A DNA stretch of 64,000 nucleotides from the NCBI GenBank assembly GCA_039024435.1, contig JBCCQH010000024.1:10216-74215 (forward strand), given 5' to 3'. This document shows positions 17,433 to 26,086 of this stretch, in pieces. The notes below the pieces were generated by a model that saw only the letters and a list, made by a program, of their open reading frames with translations, searched no databases and was not told the origin of the DNA. This DNA comes from JBCCQH01 sp039024435 (lineage in GTDB: Bacteria; Bacteroidota; Bacteroidia; J057; JADKCL01). The first letter of the stretch is position 1. Each line of letters begins with the position of its first letter. The translations under genes and the position numbers were made by a program.

Positions 17433-20400
17433 ATGAGCAACACACAAGCTAGATATGGCTTCTTGCCCTGGCTGCGGCGTGGCATCGCAGCCAAAATCAA
17501 GGAGTCGGATAACTTCAACGATTTTTCTTCCAGTACCACCTGGTCGATGGAGCGCCCTGAGTTCCAACTCAGAGTGGACATCAAAGGGAAAAAAGGAAGC
17601 ACGACGGGCACCGAGTCCGTTAACCAAAACATCAGCCTGGTCGGCCCGGGCGATATTTTGGGGATCGACAAAAATGTCATCATCAAGTGCAGCCCGGCCC
17701 ACTGGGTCACGGATTTCGGTCCGAACCTCTTCCCGTACATTGAATTTTACGAGGAAGACTTTCCCTGGCGCTATTCCCCGGCCAAGCCAGTGGGCGACAA
17801 ACTCCGTCCTTGGGTCATGCTAGTCGTCCTCAAGGAAAGCGAGTTTGCCAAGGAAGAGGGCCTGACCGGGCCGCTGCCTTCAATGAAGGTCTTCCCCCAC
17901 GAAACGGATGCCACTACCGATGGTGCCCTCAGCACGGTGTGGCCAGATCCCTCTGAGACCTGGGCCTGGGCCCACGTCCATTTCAACGGCGATCTTGATC
18001 CCACCGACAACCGCGATCCCAACGTTACTTCGGACGTGAACCAGGTGCTCAACCGGTTCATCAGCCAGATCGCCGATGATCCCGACCGGGGCATTTCCCG
18101 GATTATTTGCCCGCGCAAGCTAGAACCCAATACCAACTATCATGCATTCCTGGTGCCATCTTTTGAGGCCGGACGCTTGGCGGGACTGGGTGCGGATGCG
18201 GCGCGCCTGGCCACAGTTCGGGCCCAGGATCCGGCTTGGGGCGTCGCCCACGCGGCGGATGTCTACAAGGATCGCTGGCCGTACTACTACACTTGGTTTT
18301 TCAAGACCGGGAACGCCGGTGACTTTGAATCGTTGGTCCGCCGGATCATTCCGCGCACCGCTGACCCCAAAGTGGGCAAGCGTCCCATGGATGTGCAGAC
18401 CCCCGGTTACGGGGTCGGGTACACCAGCACCGTTCCATTCAGTGGAACCCTGTTGCTGGAAGGCGCTCTGACCGCGACCAACGACCGCGAGAATTACCCT
18501 TGGCTCAACTCTCAGTTGTACCGGGATCGGCTCGCGGACCTGCTGAACCTGTCCGAAGACCTGATGGAAGGAACTTTCCCGGTGGCTTCGTACTACTACA
18601 CCAACAACAATCCCTGGGGGTACTCCGGAGCGAGTTCGATTTCGGACGATCCGATTGTAACGCCCGACATTTACGGCCGTTGGCACAACCTGCGCAAGCG
18701 GGTGGACTCGTCCTTCCTTTCCTGGCTGGACGAACTCAACCTGGATCCGCGGAACCGGGCGATTGCCGGCTTGGGGGCGAAGTACGTGAAGGACAACCAG
18801 GATGACCTGATGGACAAAGCCTGGGAACAGCTCGGCGATGTCCTGGAAGCCAACCAAGCCATGCGCTGGGGGCAGTTTGCCGCCCATGTATCGCATGCTG
18901 GCTACGCAAAGAACTTTGCTTTCCAGCCGGAGGAGCAGGCCCTTGCGATGACCGGAACCGCACTCAAGCGGATCAAGACGGGCAGTGTCACTGTTTACAA
19001 CAAGATCGACAGCAGTGCTTTGCCCAAGGCGATGGAAAGTGCTGCTTTCCGCCGCGTGCAGCGTCCCCACGGACCGGTCATGAAGCGGATCGATCCCAAC
19101 AATACGGTCTTTACCCAGAACAATTTCCGGGTATCGGTCGGCAACCAGTCGATGCAAGTGGTAGCTCCGCACACCGCATCTTCCCAGATGGCAGTAACGC
19201 AGGGCAACCAGGCGGCCAGCTACTTGAACAACGTGATTTCCTACCCCAACCAGACGGCGGTTTTCGGAATTTCGCAGCCGGGGGGCTCCATGGTGCCCAA
19301 CATCTCGCAGCAAGTGGCTTTCCAGACGGCATTGGCTCCGTACCAAGGCATTTTGGAATCCAACAACTGGCAGACGGTTCAAGCCGCCCCGCCGATCAGC
19401 GTGGCTTCGGTAGCAGCGACGGTTGTCAGCGCCATGGAGCCGAGACTCACCATCTCCCGCAATATTTACGCTTTGCTTTCGGTGAACAAGCCGATGACCT
19501 TCCCGCCGCCCGGACGCATTGTGCCGGTCATGGCCTACCCGGTCTTCCAGAAGCCCATGTTTGACGCGGTGAAAGAGCTGGGCGTTGAGTACCTGATTCC
19601 GAATCTGGACCTCATCCCCAACAACTCTATCACCCTGCTCAAGACCAATCAGCGCTTCATCGAGTCCTTCCTGGTCGGAGCCAACCACGAGCTGGGACGC
19701 GAACTCCTCTGGCGGGAATTCCCGACCGATCAGCGCGGTTCTTACTTCCGCCAATTCTGGGATTCTTCCGACAAGGTGAATACTGCCAACCAAAACGAGG
19801 AAGACCTCGCCAACTCGATCCTGGACATCACCGAGATCCACACGTGGAACAACAAGGCACTGGGACAGAACTTTGCCCGGACCGACATCGCCGATCCCGA
19901 CAACCTCGTGTTGGTCATCCGGGGCGATTTGCTCAAGAAGTACCCGAATGTGGTCATCTATGCCCAAAAAGCGAAATGGAAGGCGGGGGATAGCCTCTAC
20001 CAGGAACAGCGTGAACTGGACACCGATGCCCAGCCGATCTACCCAGTCTTTGGGACTACGCTGGAGCCAGATGTGCACTTCTTGGCCTTTGACCTGACGG
20101 CAGATGATGCCCGTGGAAGCCGGACTACCGGTGCACCGGGATGGTTCTTCGTCCTGATGGAACGTCCCGGAGAGACGCAGTTCGGAGTCGATTTCGCACC
20201 GGTACCCGCTGGTTCGGTCAACTTTGATCACTGGGATGACCTCCACGAAGACGTGGCCCACTACGTCAACCAGCACCTCAGCACGACGACACCGACCAAC
20301 ACGCCGGATGTCGACAACTCGATCACGGGGGATCCCAGCAATCTGAATCTACAAGTGAATTGGGGGGAAAACTCCACCAACTTCGCCCAGATCCTCTATC

Positions 20401-20453
20401 AGAATCCGGTAATGGTGTGCATCCACGCACATGAAATGTTGCCGAACCCATAA
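17433..20453 (+). CDS. Giant-operon gene 3: 1006-aa conserved protein of unknown function
   Basis: I do not recognise a named domain. It has no signal peptide or membrane helix. Conserved-looking strings include LRPWVMLVVLKESEF (about 126-140), the block from 746 to 776 (NHELGRELLWREFPTDQRG, YFRQFWD) and LVIRGDLLKKYPNVVIYAQ (about 828-846). I remember similar strings from long hypothetical proteins of unrelated bacteria, which I cannot verify here. A Gln/Ala/Ser-rich segment (about 570-680) may be a flexible linker. The start lies 3 nt after the previous stop with no Shine-Dalgarno, so expression probably depends on coupling. Confidence 0.75.
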   Translation: MSNTQARYGFLPWLRRGIAAKIKESDNFNDFSSSTTWSMERPEFQLRVDIKGKKGSTTGTESVNQNISLVGPGDILGIDKNVIIKCSPAHWVTDFGPNLFPYIEFYEEDFPWRYSPAKPVGDKLRPWVMLVVLKESEFAKEEGLTGPLPSMKVFPHETDATTDGALSTVWPDPSETWAWAHVHFNGDLDPTDNRDPNVTSDVNQVLNRFISQIADDPDRGISRIICPRKLEPNTNYHAFLVPSFEAGRLAGLGADAARLATVRAQDPAWGVAHAADVYKDRWPYYYTWFFKTGNAGDFESLVRRIIPRTADPKVGKRPMDVQTPGYGVGYTSTVPFSGTLLLEGALTATNDRENYPWLNSQLYRDRLADLLNLSEDLMEGTFPVASYYYTNNNPWGYSGASSISDDPIVTPDIYGRWHNLRKRVDSSFLSWLDELNLDPRNRAIAGLGAKYVKDNQDDLMDKAWEQLGDVLEANQAMRWGQFAAHVSHAGYAKNFAFQPEEQALAMTGTALKRIKTGSVTVYNKIDSSALPKAMESAAFRRVQRPHGPVMKRIDPNNTVFTQNNFRVSVGNQSMQVVAPHTASSQMAVTQGNQAASYLNNVISYPNQTAVFGISQPGGSMVPNISQQVAFQTALAPYQGILESNNWQTVQAAPPISVASVAATVVSAMEPRLTISRNIYALLSVNKPMTFPPPGRIVPVMAYPVFQKPMFDAVKELGVEYLIPNLDLIPNNSITLLKTNQRFIESFLVGANHELGRELLWREFPTDQRGSYFRQFWDSSDKVNTANQNEEDLANSILDITEIHTWNNKALGQNFARTDIADPDNLVLVIRGDLLKKYPNVVIYAQKAKWKAGDSLYQEQRELDTDAQPIYPVFGTTLEPDVHFLAFDLTADDARGSRTTGAPGWFFVLMERPGETQFGVDFAPVPAGSVNFDHWDDLHEDVAHYVNQHLSTTTPTNTPDVDNSITGDPSNLNLQVNWGENSTNFAQILYQNPVMVCIHAHEMLPNP

Positions 20454-20487
20454 TTCATTCTCATTTCAATCGCCAAATTAAAATTGT

Positions 20488-23400
20488 ATGTCACTGACTC
20501 AAAACGAATTTGAAAGTCTACGGCAACAGGCACAGTCTTCGCGATCCCAGTTGGAAACAACCACGCAGAGGTTGCAAGCGGAGATGAACACCATCCGACA
20601 AATCGAAAGCCAAATTGCGGCGGAGAACAGCAAGGTCGAGCCCAATGCTGCGGTGTTAAGCTCCTTGAGCCAAGAGCTGTCTTCCTCCAATGACCGGGCC
20701 AACTCGTACAAGAGCGACATGTTGAGCCGGCAGAGCAGTCTCCGCGAGACCGTGCGCCAGTTCGTGGTCTACGACGATCCGCGGTTCCTGGTGAGCCGAC
20801 TGAACGACAGCAAGCCGGTATTTCTCTTCCCGGTACGGGTCGAGACGCGCTTCGTGACCGTAAAGCACGTGCAGCGCATTGTTCCCCAGGAGTACATCCC
20901 GGGAGAGTCGCCTCTGATCGGGGAAGAAGCGGTCCGCAAGACGGATGTAGTCGAGCGCGTGCTGCCTACGCAGTCTACGCTGCCGGTGGTGGACGACAAG
21001 CAACAACTCTGGGTACGGATTTTCCCGGATGACATTTCGGTCCAAACCCACGAAAAGCCCCTCACTGAAACCGAGCAGACTTCCGGCCAGACCTACTGGA
21101 CCGAGATGTGGTACGCTGGAGGGGACGCGGACCTGGAGTTGGGTGCCTGGCGGGGCCTCGTGGCCGGACGTGGTCCGGAGCGGGCCGCTTGGATCGCTCG
21201 GGAATTGCAGCCGACCAACTCCAGCGACAAGCCGACTTCGCCGGTGCCCCGGGAGAACAACCTGCCCGCATCGCCCCTTTTTCCGACGCCCAACCTCAAG
21301 TCCGATGCCTGGACCGAACAGGCGCGCTCGAAGGTGATGCCGGACTGCTTCGTCATTCGCCTCTTCAACGGTACTTCCTACCGCGAAGTCATCGGAAATC
21401 CTATTCCGGACCCGCTTTTCCTGGGCTACGATCCCAATGCGGCCGAGCAGGATTACGACTTCGAGAACGGCAAGTACGAAGTTCCGGACAACATCAAATG
21501 GATGACCGACTTCGAAGAGGCGATCAAGGTCGGTATGGCCATGAAGATTGATCTCAGCGGATCGGAATCCGGCAATGGGTTCGACCGCGTGCTGGTACTC
21601 GGGGTGAAGTATTCCACCAACTACACCGACGGCCAGGCCCTGCTGGAAGAATTGATCGACAACCACCACTACAACCAAGGCGGTCTGTCCATCGTTCCCC
21701 AGGGTACGCCGACGAACAACACGGAAGATGGCCGCTCCGGTTACGCTACCTTTGAGCGGGACGAGAAGGAGTCCTTCGTGGTTGAGCAGGGTTCGGGCCT
21801 GTTTGCCATTGAGACGGACGACAAGGCCAAGCGCGACGGGCAGCACCTTGCGGAAGCCTTGGGCCTGGACTACAAGATCTTCCAGCACATCGGGTTTGCC
21901 GACGGCACCGACATCAAGGATGCCATGTGCATGAACCGCGCGCTGTTCTGCGGAACGCTCGGATACTACTTGGGCCAAATCATGAGCCCGACGATTCCCG
22001 CCGATGACATCACCCGTACCCGGTCGCACTTCAATCAGTTTGTGCTCGGCCGGGGCCGCATCCCGGCCATTCGGGTGGACGATCAGCCCTACGGCATTTT
22101 GCCGGTAACGGCCTACAGCCGTTGGAAGGACAATCGGACGGATGCCCAGGCAAACTACCGCAAAAATCTCTACAACAACGTGTTGAAGCAGTTGGATGGG
22201 ATCTGGACGGCTGACATGGTGAACAATGTCAAGCACTCGGGCACCCAAGTGGCCAATCTGGACCCCAAGGAGTTGTTTATGGAGGTGCTGGGACTGCACG
22301 CTTCCAGTGTGGAGTTCTACCAGCGCTTTGCCGGTGGTCCCTTCTTCATGTGGAACCTCTACAACTTCCACGCGCGGATCAACCAGCAAAGTGCGGAAGC
22401 CTATCCGTACAATACCGAAACCAATTTTGAATCCACCTACCGCAACTGGAACTTCAACTGGTTGGCGGCTCCGCGGATCTTCGGTTTTGGTTACTTGGGA
22501 GAACAGCGCTACCTGAATGGTCCGGTGATCGATACCCTGCCTTTCTCGGAAGAGCGATTGGTGGAAAAGATCAACGGCGGCAACCGCAACTACATCGAGT
22601 GGCTGGAGATGAGCAACTACACGACGATTCTCCGGGAAAACTTCTCGAACATCGGTGCGGGCGGCGCCAGCCCGCCCAATGCCCTCCTGTACTTGTTGCT
22701 GCGCAACGCAGCCCTGCACTGCTACGTGCGTTCGGGGCTGACCATCCTGGTCGCCGCCAATGAGTTCCCCGCTGAAGCCATGATCGAAACCGAATTGATG
22801 AACATCGCGGAATCCAATGTCGCAACGGAGGAAACCCGCAAGGTCGTCAACTCTTTCGTGGAGGTAGAACTGGGCATTCCCCGGGAAGCCAATCTGGCCA
22901 GCCAGACGGAAGTGGAGTTTGCCAGCCGTGAGTCGAAAGGCCAACTGGAAGGGATGACTTCGGCCCAAATCGAAGCGGACAAAATCGTCTACAAGAGTGC
23001 TCTGCGCGAGTCGACCCAGTCCAATTTCAATGAGCAGGTAAACAACGAGACGGTGGTGCGTCTGCAACAGTTCGAAGCGATCCGTTCGCGGACCGGCGTG
23101 ATGGATGAGGTATTCCCGGATATCACCCAGGACCGCACCTTGGAGCAGCACGTGGAATTTCTGTACGAGCAGAATGCGGTTGAGACCCAGGACATGAAGG
23201 ACATGCGTGCTGCTTTGTCCTGCATCGCTCAGATGCCGACGGCCCGCCTTGAGCGCACGTTTGCGGAGCACATTGACTTGTTGAACTACCGTCTGGATGC
23301 TTGGTTCCAGAGTTTGGTTCTGGAGCGTCTCCATGACCTCCGCCTCGGCGGTGCAGAGCGCGATACCGGGATCTACCTCGGCGCCTACAGTTGGCTGGAA

Positions 23401-26061
23401 GACCTCCAGCCTGGGCAAAACAAGACGATGGTCGTCGAGGAAGTCGATGTGGACAAACCGACCGTCCAGATCATCGGAATCGAGCAAAATATTCCGCAAA
23501 TCGACGTGACCATTCGGGCTACGGAAAACGAGCCGGTTTTCTACCGCCGTTCCGGTGCGCGTGCTGAGGTTGAGATCGCCGAAGCCAACATCCGTGACGT
23601 ACTTTCCGTATCGGTTGCCAACCTCGGCCCGCAGTTCACCTACTTGGGTCAGGAAGGTTCTGAAGGCATCGTCTACGATCCGGCTTCGGACAAGTTTGTG
23701 GTCGCTCCACAGACCGACGATTCCAACCAGGGCTTCATCCACGCCCCATCGATGAACCACGCCAGCACGGCGGCGATTCTGCGGGCGGGTTACAATGCCC
23801 ACTCGGAGAACGCCAGCTCACCGGCCGATTCTATGGCGGTGAACCTGACCTCGGAGCGGGTCCGCCGGGCCTTGCACTTGGTCGAAGGTATCCGCAATGG
23901 CCAGGAACTGGGTGCCCTTCTCGGCTACCTGTTCGAGCGGGCCATGCACGATGACAGTGAGGACCTGGATGAGTTCATCCTGGAATTCCGGAACAAGTTC
24001 CCGCTGGTCGCCAACCGCGTCGTAGAAAGCACCGGCAATGGCAGTACGGCTTCGGTCGCCACCGATGCTGAAGCTTACAACGTGGTCGACGGACTCAAGT
24101 TGGTGGAAGATTCGCAGGATCCGCAGGCGGATTACCCCTACAGTGTGACTTTTACCGGCAGTGCGCCGAACAGCGCCGAACGCACGGCAATCCGCAAAAT
24201 CGTGGCGATGCTCCACGAGACGCTGGATGCCACCAACGATCTGCTGCTGGCGGAAAGTGTCTACCAGACGGTGCAGGGCAATCCCTTCGGCGCTGGTTCG
24301 AACCTGGATGCATTGGCGGGCAAAAACGCTCCGGTCGATCCGGACATCCTCCGTACGCCGCGCAGCCGCAAAGCGGTCACGCACCGGGTGACGGTGATGC
24401 TGGACACGCAGTCGGGTGGCGCGATCAGTTGGGCCAATACCAGCTCGCCGCGTTCCCTCGCCGAACCGCACCTGAACCGCTGGATCGGATCCCTGCTCCC
24501 CGCCGCTTCCAGTATTCGGATCGCTGTGGAGTACCGCGCCCTTACGGCCGCGACCACGGATCCCTGGACGCAGAGCCACGTGCTGGTGAGCCAGTTGAAT
24601 CTTCAGCCCATCGATTTCTTCCACTTCCTCGCCAATCCCAGCAAGGACAGCGAAGCGGTCGAACTGGTCAACCGTGTGGCTTACTACGTGCGCCAATCCA
24701 TCGCCGCGACGGATGCTGTCGCCGTGAAAGTATTGTTCACCGACAAGACGAACCACAGCGCCAACCAGTACTCGGTGTACGAATTGACGCCGGTCATCCT
24801 GCAACTGGCGAAGGCCTTGCAGAATGCGAAGCCGCTCGCCGGTGAGGACCTGGTTCTGCCTTCGGAAGTGGATGACTTGATCGCCACCAATACCTCGGCG
24901 GGCTTTGATACGACGAACCTGACCGCCCGTCTGAACGATGTGTTGTCGACCGGTAACATGAGCAATGGCGAGTATGGTCTGGGCAAGGTCATTACCGAAC
25001 TAACGGCGAAGATTTCTCCGGTGGATGGCTTGAACTACAGCTCGCTGCCGGGCAATGCCAGCACACTGCTGAACAACCTGCGCACGGCGATTCTGGCCGC
25101 AGCCGCTTTTAGTCCGCGGAACGGTATCCCCGCCAGCTCGGTTGATTTTTCGGAAAACAACGCGAAGGCCATGGTAAAACTTGGCAACCGTGTGAAGGCT
25201 GAACTCAATGCCCGTCTTACCAAGGCGACGAGCATGATGGGCAACCTCGCGGCCGACGAGCCGACCAAGGCAAAGCAGTTGGTGGATGTGGCCAAGGTCA
25301 TCTTCGGCAAGAACTTTAATGTTTTCCCGGAATTTACCTACCTCGATTCTGCGACCTTCGAAAGTGCCCGGACCAATACTGACTACCTGGACCACGCCGG
25401 TCCGCTGGCCGTCGAAGAGTGGGTCCAGGGGGCATCGGTGGTGCGGACAAAGCTCAGCGCCTACCAGAAGTCGCAGTTGTATTCCGGCGCATTGCTGGGC
25501 AACAATCCCGCGCAGTTGGGCATCGTGCAGTTCCCCTACGACGCCACCGGGGACAACTACTGGGTCGGGGTGGAATATCCCGAAACCCACGAAGTTGCCA
25601 ATGATAACCTTTCACTGGTGGTCGAGTTTCCGTCGGGCTACAACAGTGGTGCATCGACCCTGCGGGCCGGATTTATCCTGGACGAGTGGGTCGAGGAGCT
25701 TCCTGAGGCCACTGCGACCACGGGCATCACGATTCACTACGACAATCCGAATTCCGAGCCGCCGCAGGTTTGCCTCCTGGCGGTTACCCCGGAAATCACG
25801 GGCAACTGGACTTGGAATGATCTCATGGACACGCTGAATGAAACCCTGGACTGGGCGAAGAAGCGGGCCGTAGATCCGGATCTGATCGCCCAGACGCCGC
25901 TCGCCCAAGTGCTGCCGGCAACCATGGCCTCGCTGTCTGGAAACGGCGATACTCCGTCGCTGGACTTCGGTAAGAATATCGTGGTCACGCCTCCGGGCTT
26001 GGTGACTCCGCTACAGGTGGACAGCTACGATACAATCGAATATGTGGCCAGCGAAAATTGA
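20488..26061 (+). CDS. Giant-operon gene 4: 1857-aa conserved protein with N-terminal coiled coil
   Basis: This is the largest gene in the window. Residues 1-95 are Gln/Glu/Ser-rich with heptad character (coiled coil). The segment after it contains VFLFPVRVETRFV (about 111-123), a block near 528-546 (IRVDDQPYGILPVTAYSRW) and, near the C-terminus (about 1727-1747), DEWVEELPEA followed by GITIHYD. These strings match my memory of very long unannotated proteins in other phyla. No catalytic motif, signal peptide or membrane helix is seen. It is preceded by a 34-nt AT-rich gap. The size, coiled coil and lack of enzyme motifs fit a structural role, but that is inference. Confidence 0.78.
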   Translation: MSLTQNEFESLRQQAQSSRSQLETTTQRLQAEMNTIRQIESQIAAENSKVEPNAAVLSSLSQELSSSNDRANSYKSDMLSRQSSLRETVRQFVVYDDPRFLVSRLNDSKPVFLFPVRVETRFVTVKHVQRIVPQEYIPGESPLIGEEAVRKTDVVERVLPTQSTLPVVDDKQQLWVRIFPDDISVQTHEKPLTETEQTSGQTYWTEMWYAGGDADLELGAWRGLVAGRGPERAAWIARELQPTNSSDKPTSPVPRENNLPASPLFPTPNLKSDAWTEQARSKVMPDCFVIRLFNGTSYREVIGNPIPDPLFLGYDPNAAEQDYDFENGKYEVPDNIKWMTDFEEAIKVGMAMKIDLSGSESGNGFDRVLVLGVKYSTNYTDGQALLEELIDNHHYNQGGLSIVPQGTPTNNTEDGRSGYATFERDEKESFVVEQGSGLFAIETDDKAKRDGQHLAEALGLDYKIFQHIGFADGTDIKDAMCMNRALFCGTLGYYLGQIMSPTIPADDITRTRSHFNQFVLGRGRIPAIRVDDQPYGILPVTAYSRWKDNRTDAQANYRKNLYNNVLKQLDGIWTADMVNNVKHSGTQVANLDPKELFMEVLGLHASSVEFYQRFAGGPFFMWNLYNFHARINQQSAEAYPYNTETNFESTYRNWNFNWLAAPRIFGFGYLGEQRYLNGPVIDTLPFSEERLVEKINGGNRNYIEWLEMSNYTTILRENFSNIGAGGASPPNALLYLLLRNAALHCYVRSGLTILVAANEFPAEAMIETELMNIAESNVATEETRKVVNSFVEVELGIPREANLASQTEVEFASRESKGQLEGMTSAQIEADKIVYKSALRESTQSNFNEQVNNETVVRLQQFEAIRSRTGVMDEVFPDITQDRTLEQHVEFLYEQNAVETQDMKDMRAALSCIAQMPTARLERTFAEHIDLLNYRLDAWFQSLVLERLHDLRLGGAERDTGIYLGAYSWLEDLQPGQNKTMVVEEVDVDKPTVQIIGIEQNIPQIDVTIRATENEPVFYRRSGARAEVEIAEANIRDVLSVSVANLGPQFTYLGQEGSEGIVYDPASDKFVVAPQTDDSNQGFIHAPSMNHASTAAILRAGYNAHSENASSPADSMAVNLTSERVRRALHLVEGIRNGQELGALLGYLFERAMHDDSEDLDEFILEFRNKFPLVANRVVESTGNGSTASVATDAEAYNVVDGLKLVEDSQDPQADYPYSVTFTGSAPNSAERTAIRKIVAMLHETLDATNDLLLAESVYQTVQGNPFGAGSNLDALAGKNAPVDPDILRTPRSRKAVTHRVTVMLDTQSGGAISWANTSSPRSLAEPHLNRWIGSLLPAASSIRIAVEYRALTAATTDPWTQSHVLVSQLNLQPIDFFHFLANPSKDSEAVELVNRVAYYVRQSIAATDAVAVKVLFTDKTNHSANQYSVYELTPVILQLAKALQNAKPLAGEDLVLPSEVDDLIATNTSAGFDTTNLTARLNDVLSTGNMSNGEYGLGKVITELTAKISPVDGLNYSSLPGNASTLLNNLRTAILAAAAFSPRNGIPASSVDFSENNAKAMVKLGNRVKAELNARLTKATSMMGNLAADEPTKAKQLVDVAKVIFGKNFNVFPEFTYLDSATFESARTNTDYLDHAGPLAVEEWVQGASVVRTKLSAYQKSQLYSGALLGNNPAQLGIVQFPYDATGDNYWVGVEYPETHEVANDNLSLVVEFPSGYNSGASTLRAGFILDEWVEELPEATATTGITIHYDNPNSEPPQVCLLAVTPEITGNWTWNDLMDTLNETLDWAKKRAVDPDLIAQTPLAQVLPATMASLSGNGDTPSLDFGKNIVVTPPGLVTPLQVDSYDTIEYVASEN

Positions 26062-26086
26062 TTCTTTCATCATTTACTAAACAAAA

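Noticed and set aside
15042..17702. Long antisense open frame (886 codons) across giant gene 2
   Set aside because: It mirrors the strongly biased codon use of the sense gene; its translation is low-complexity His/Arg/Asp/Gly-rich without domains, as expected of a shadow frame.
18120..20276. Antisense open frame of 718 codons across giant gene 3
   Set aside because: Shadow of the sense coding sequence; composition is Arg/His/Val-rich with no motifs.
20656..23802. Antisense open frame of 1048 codons across giant gene 4
   Set aside because: Same shadow effect; no start context, no recognisable domain, and the sense strand carries the continuous operon.
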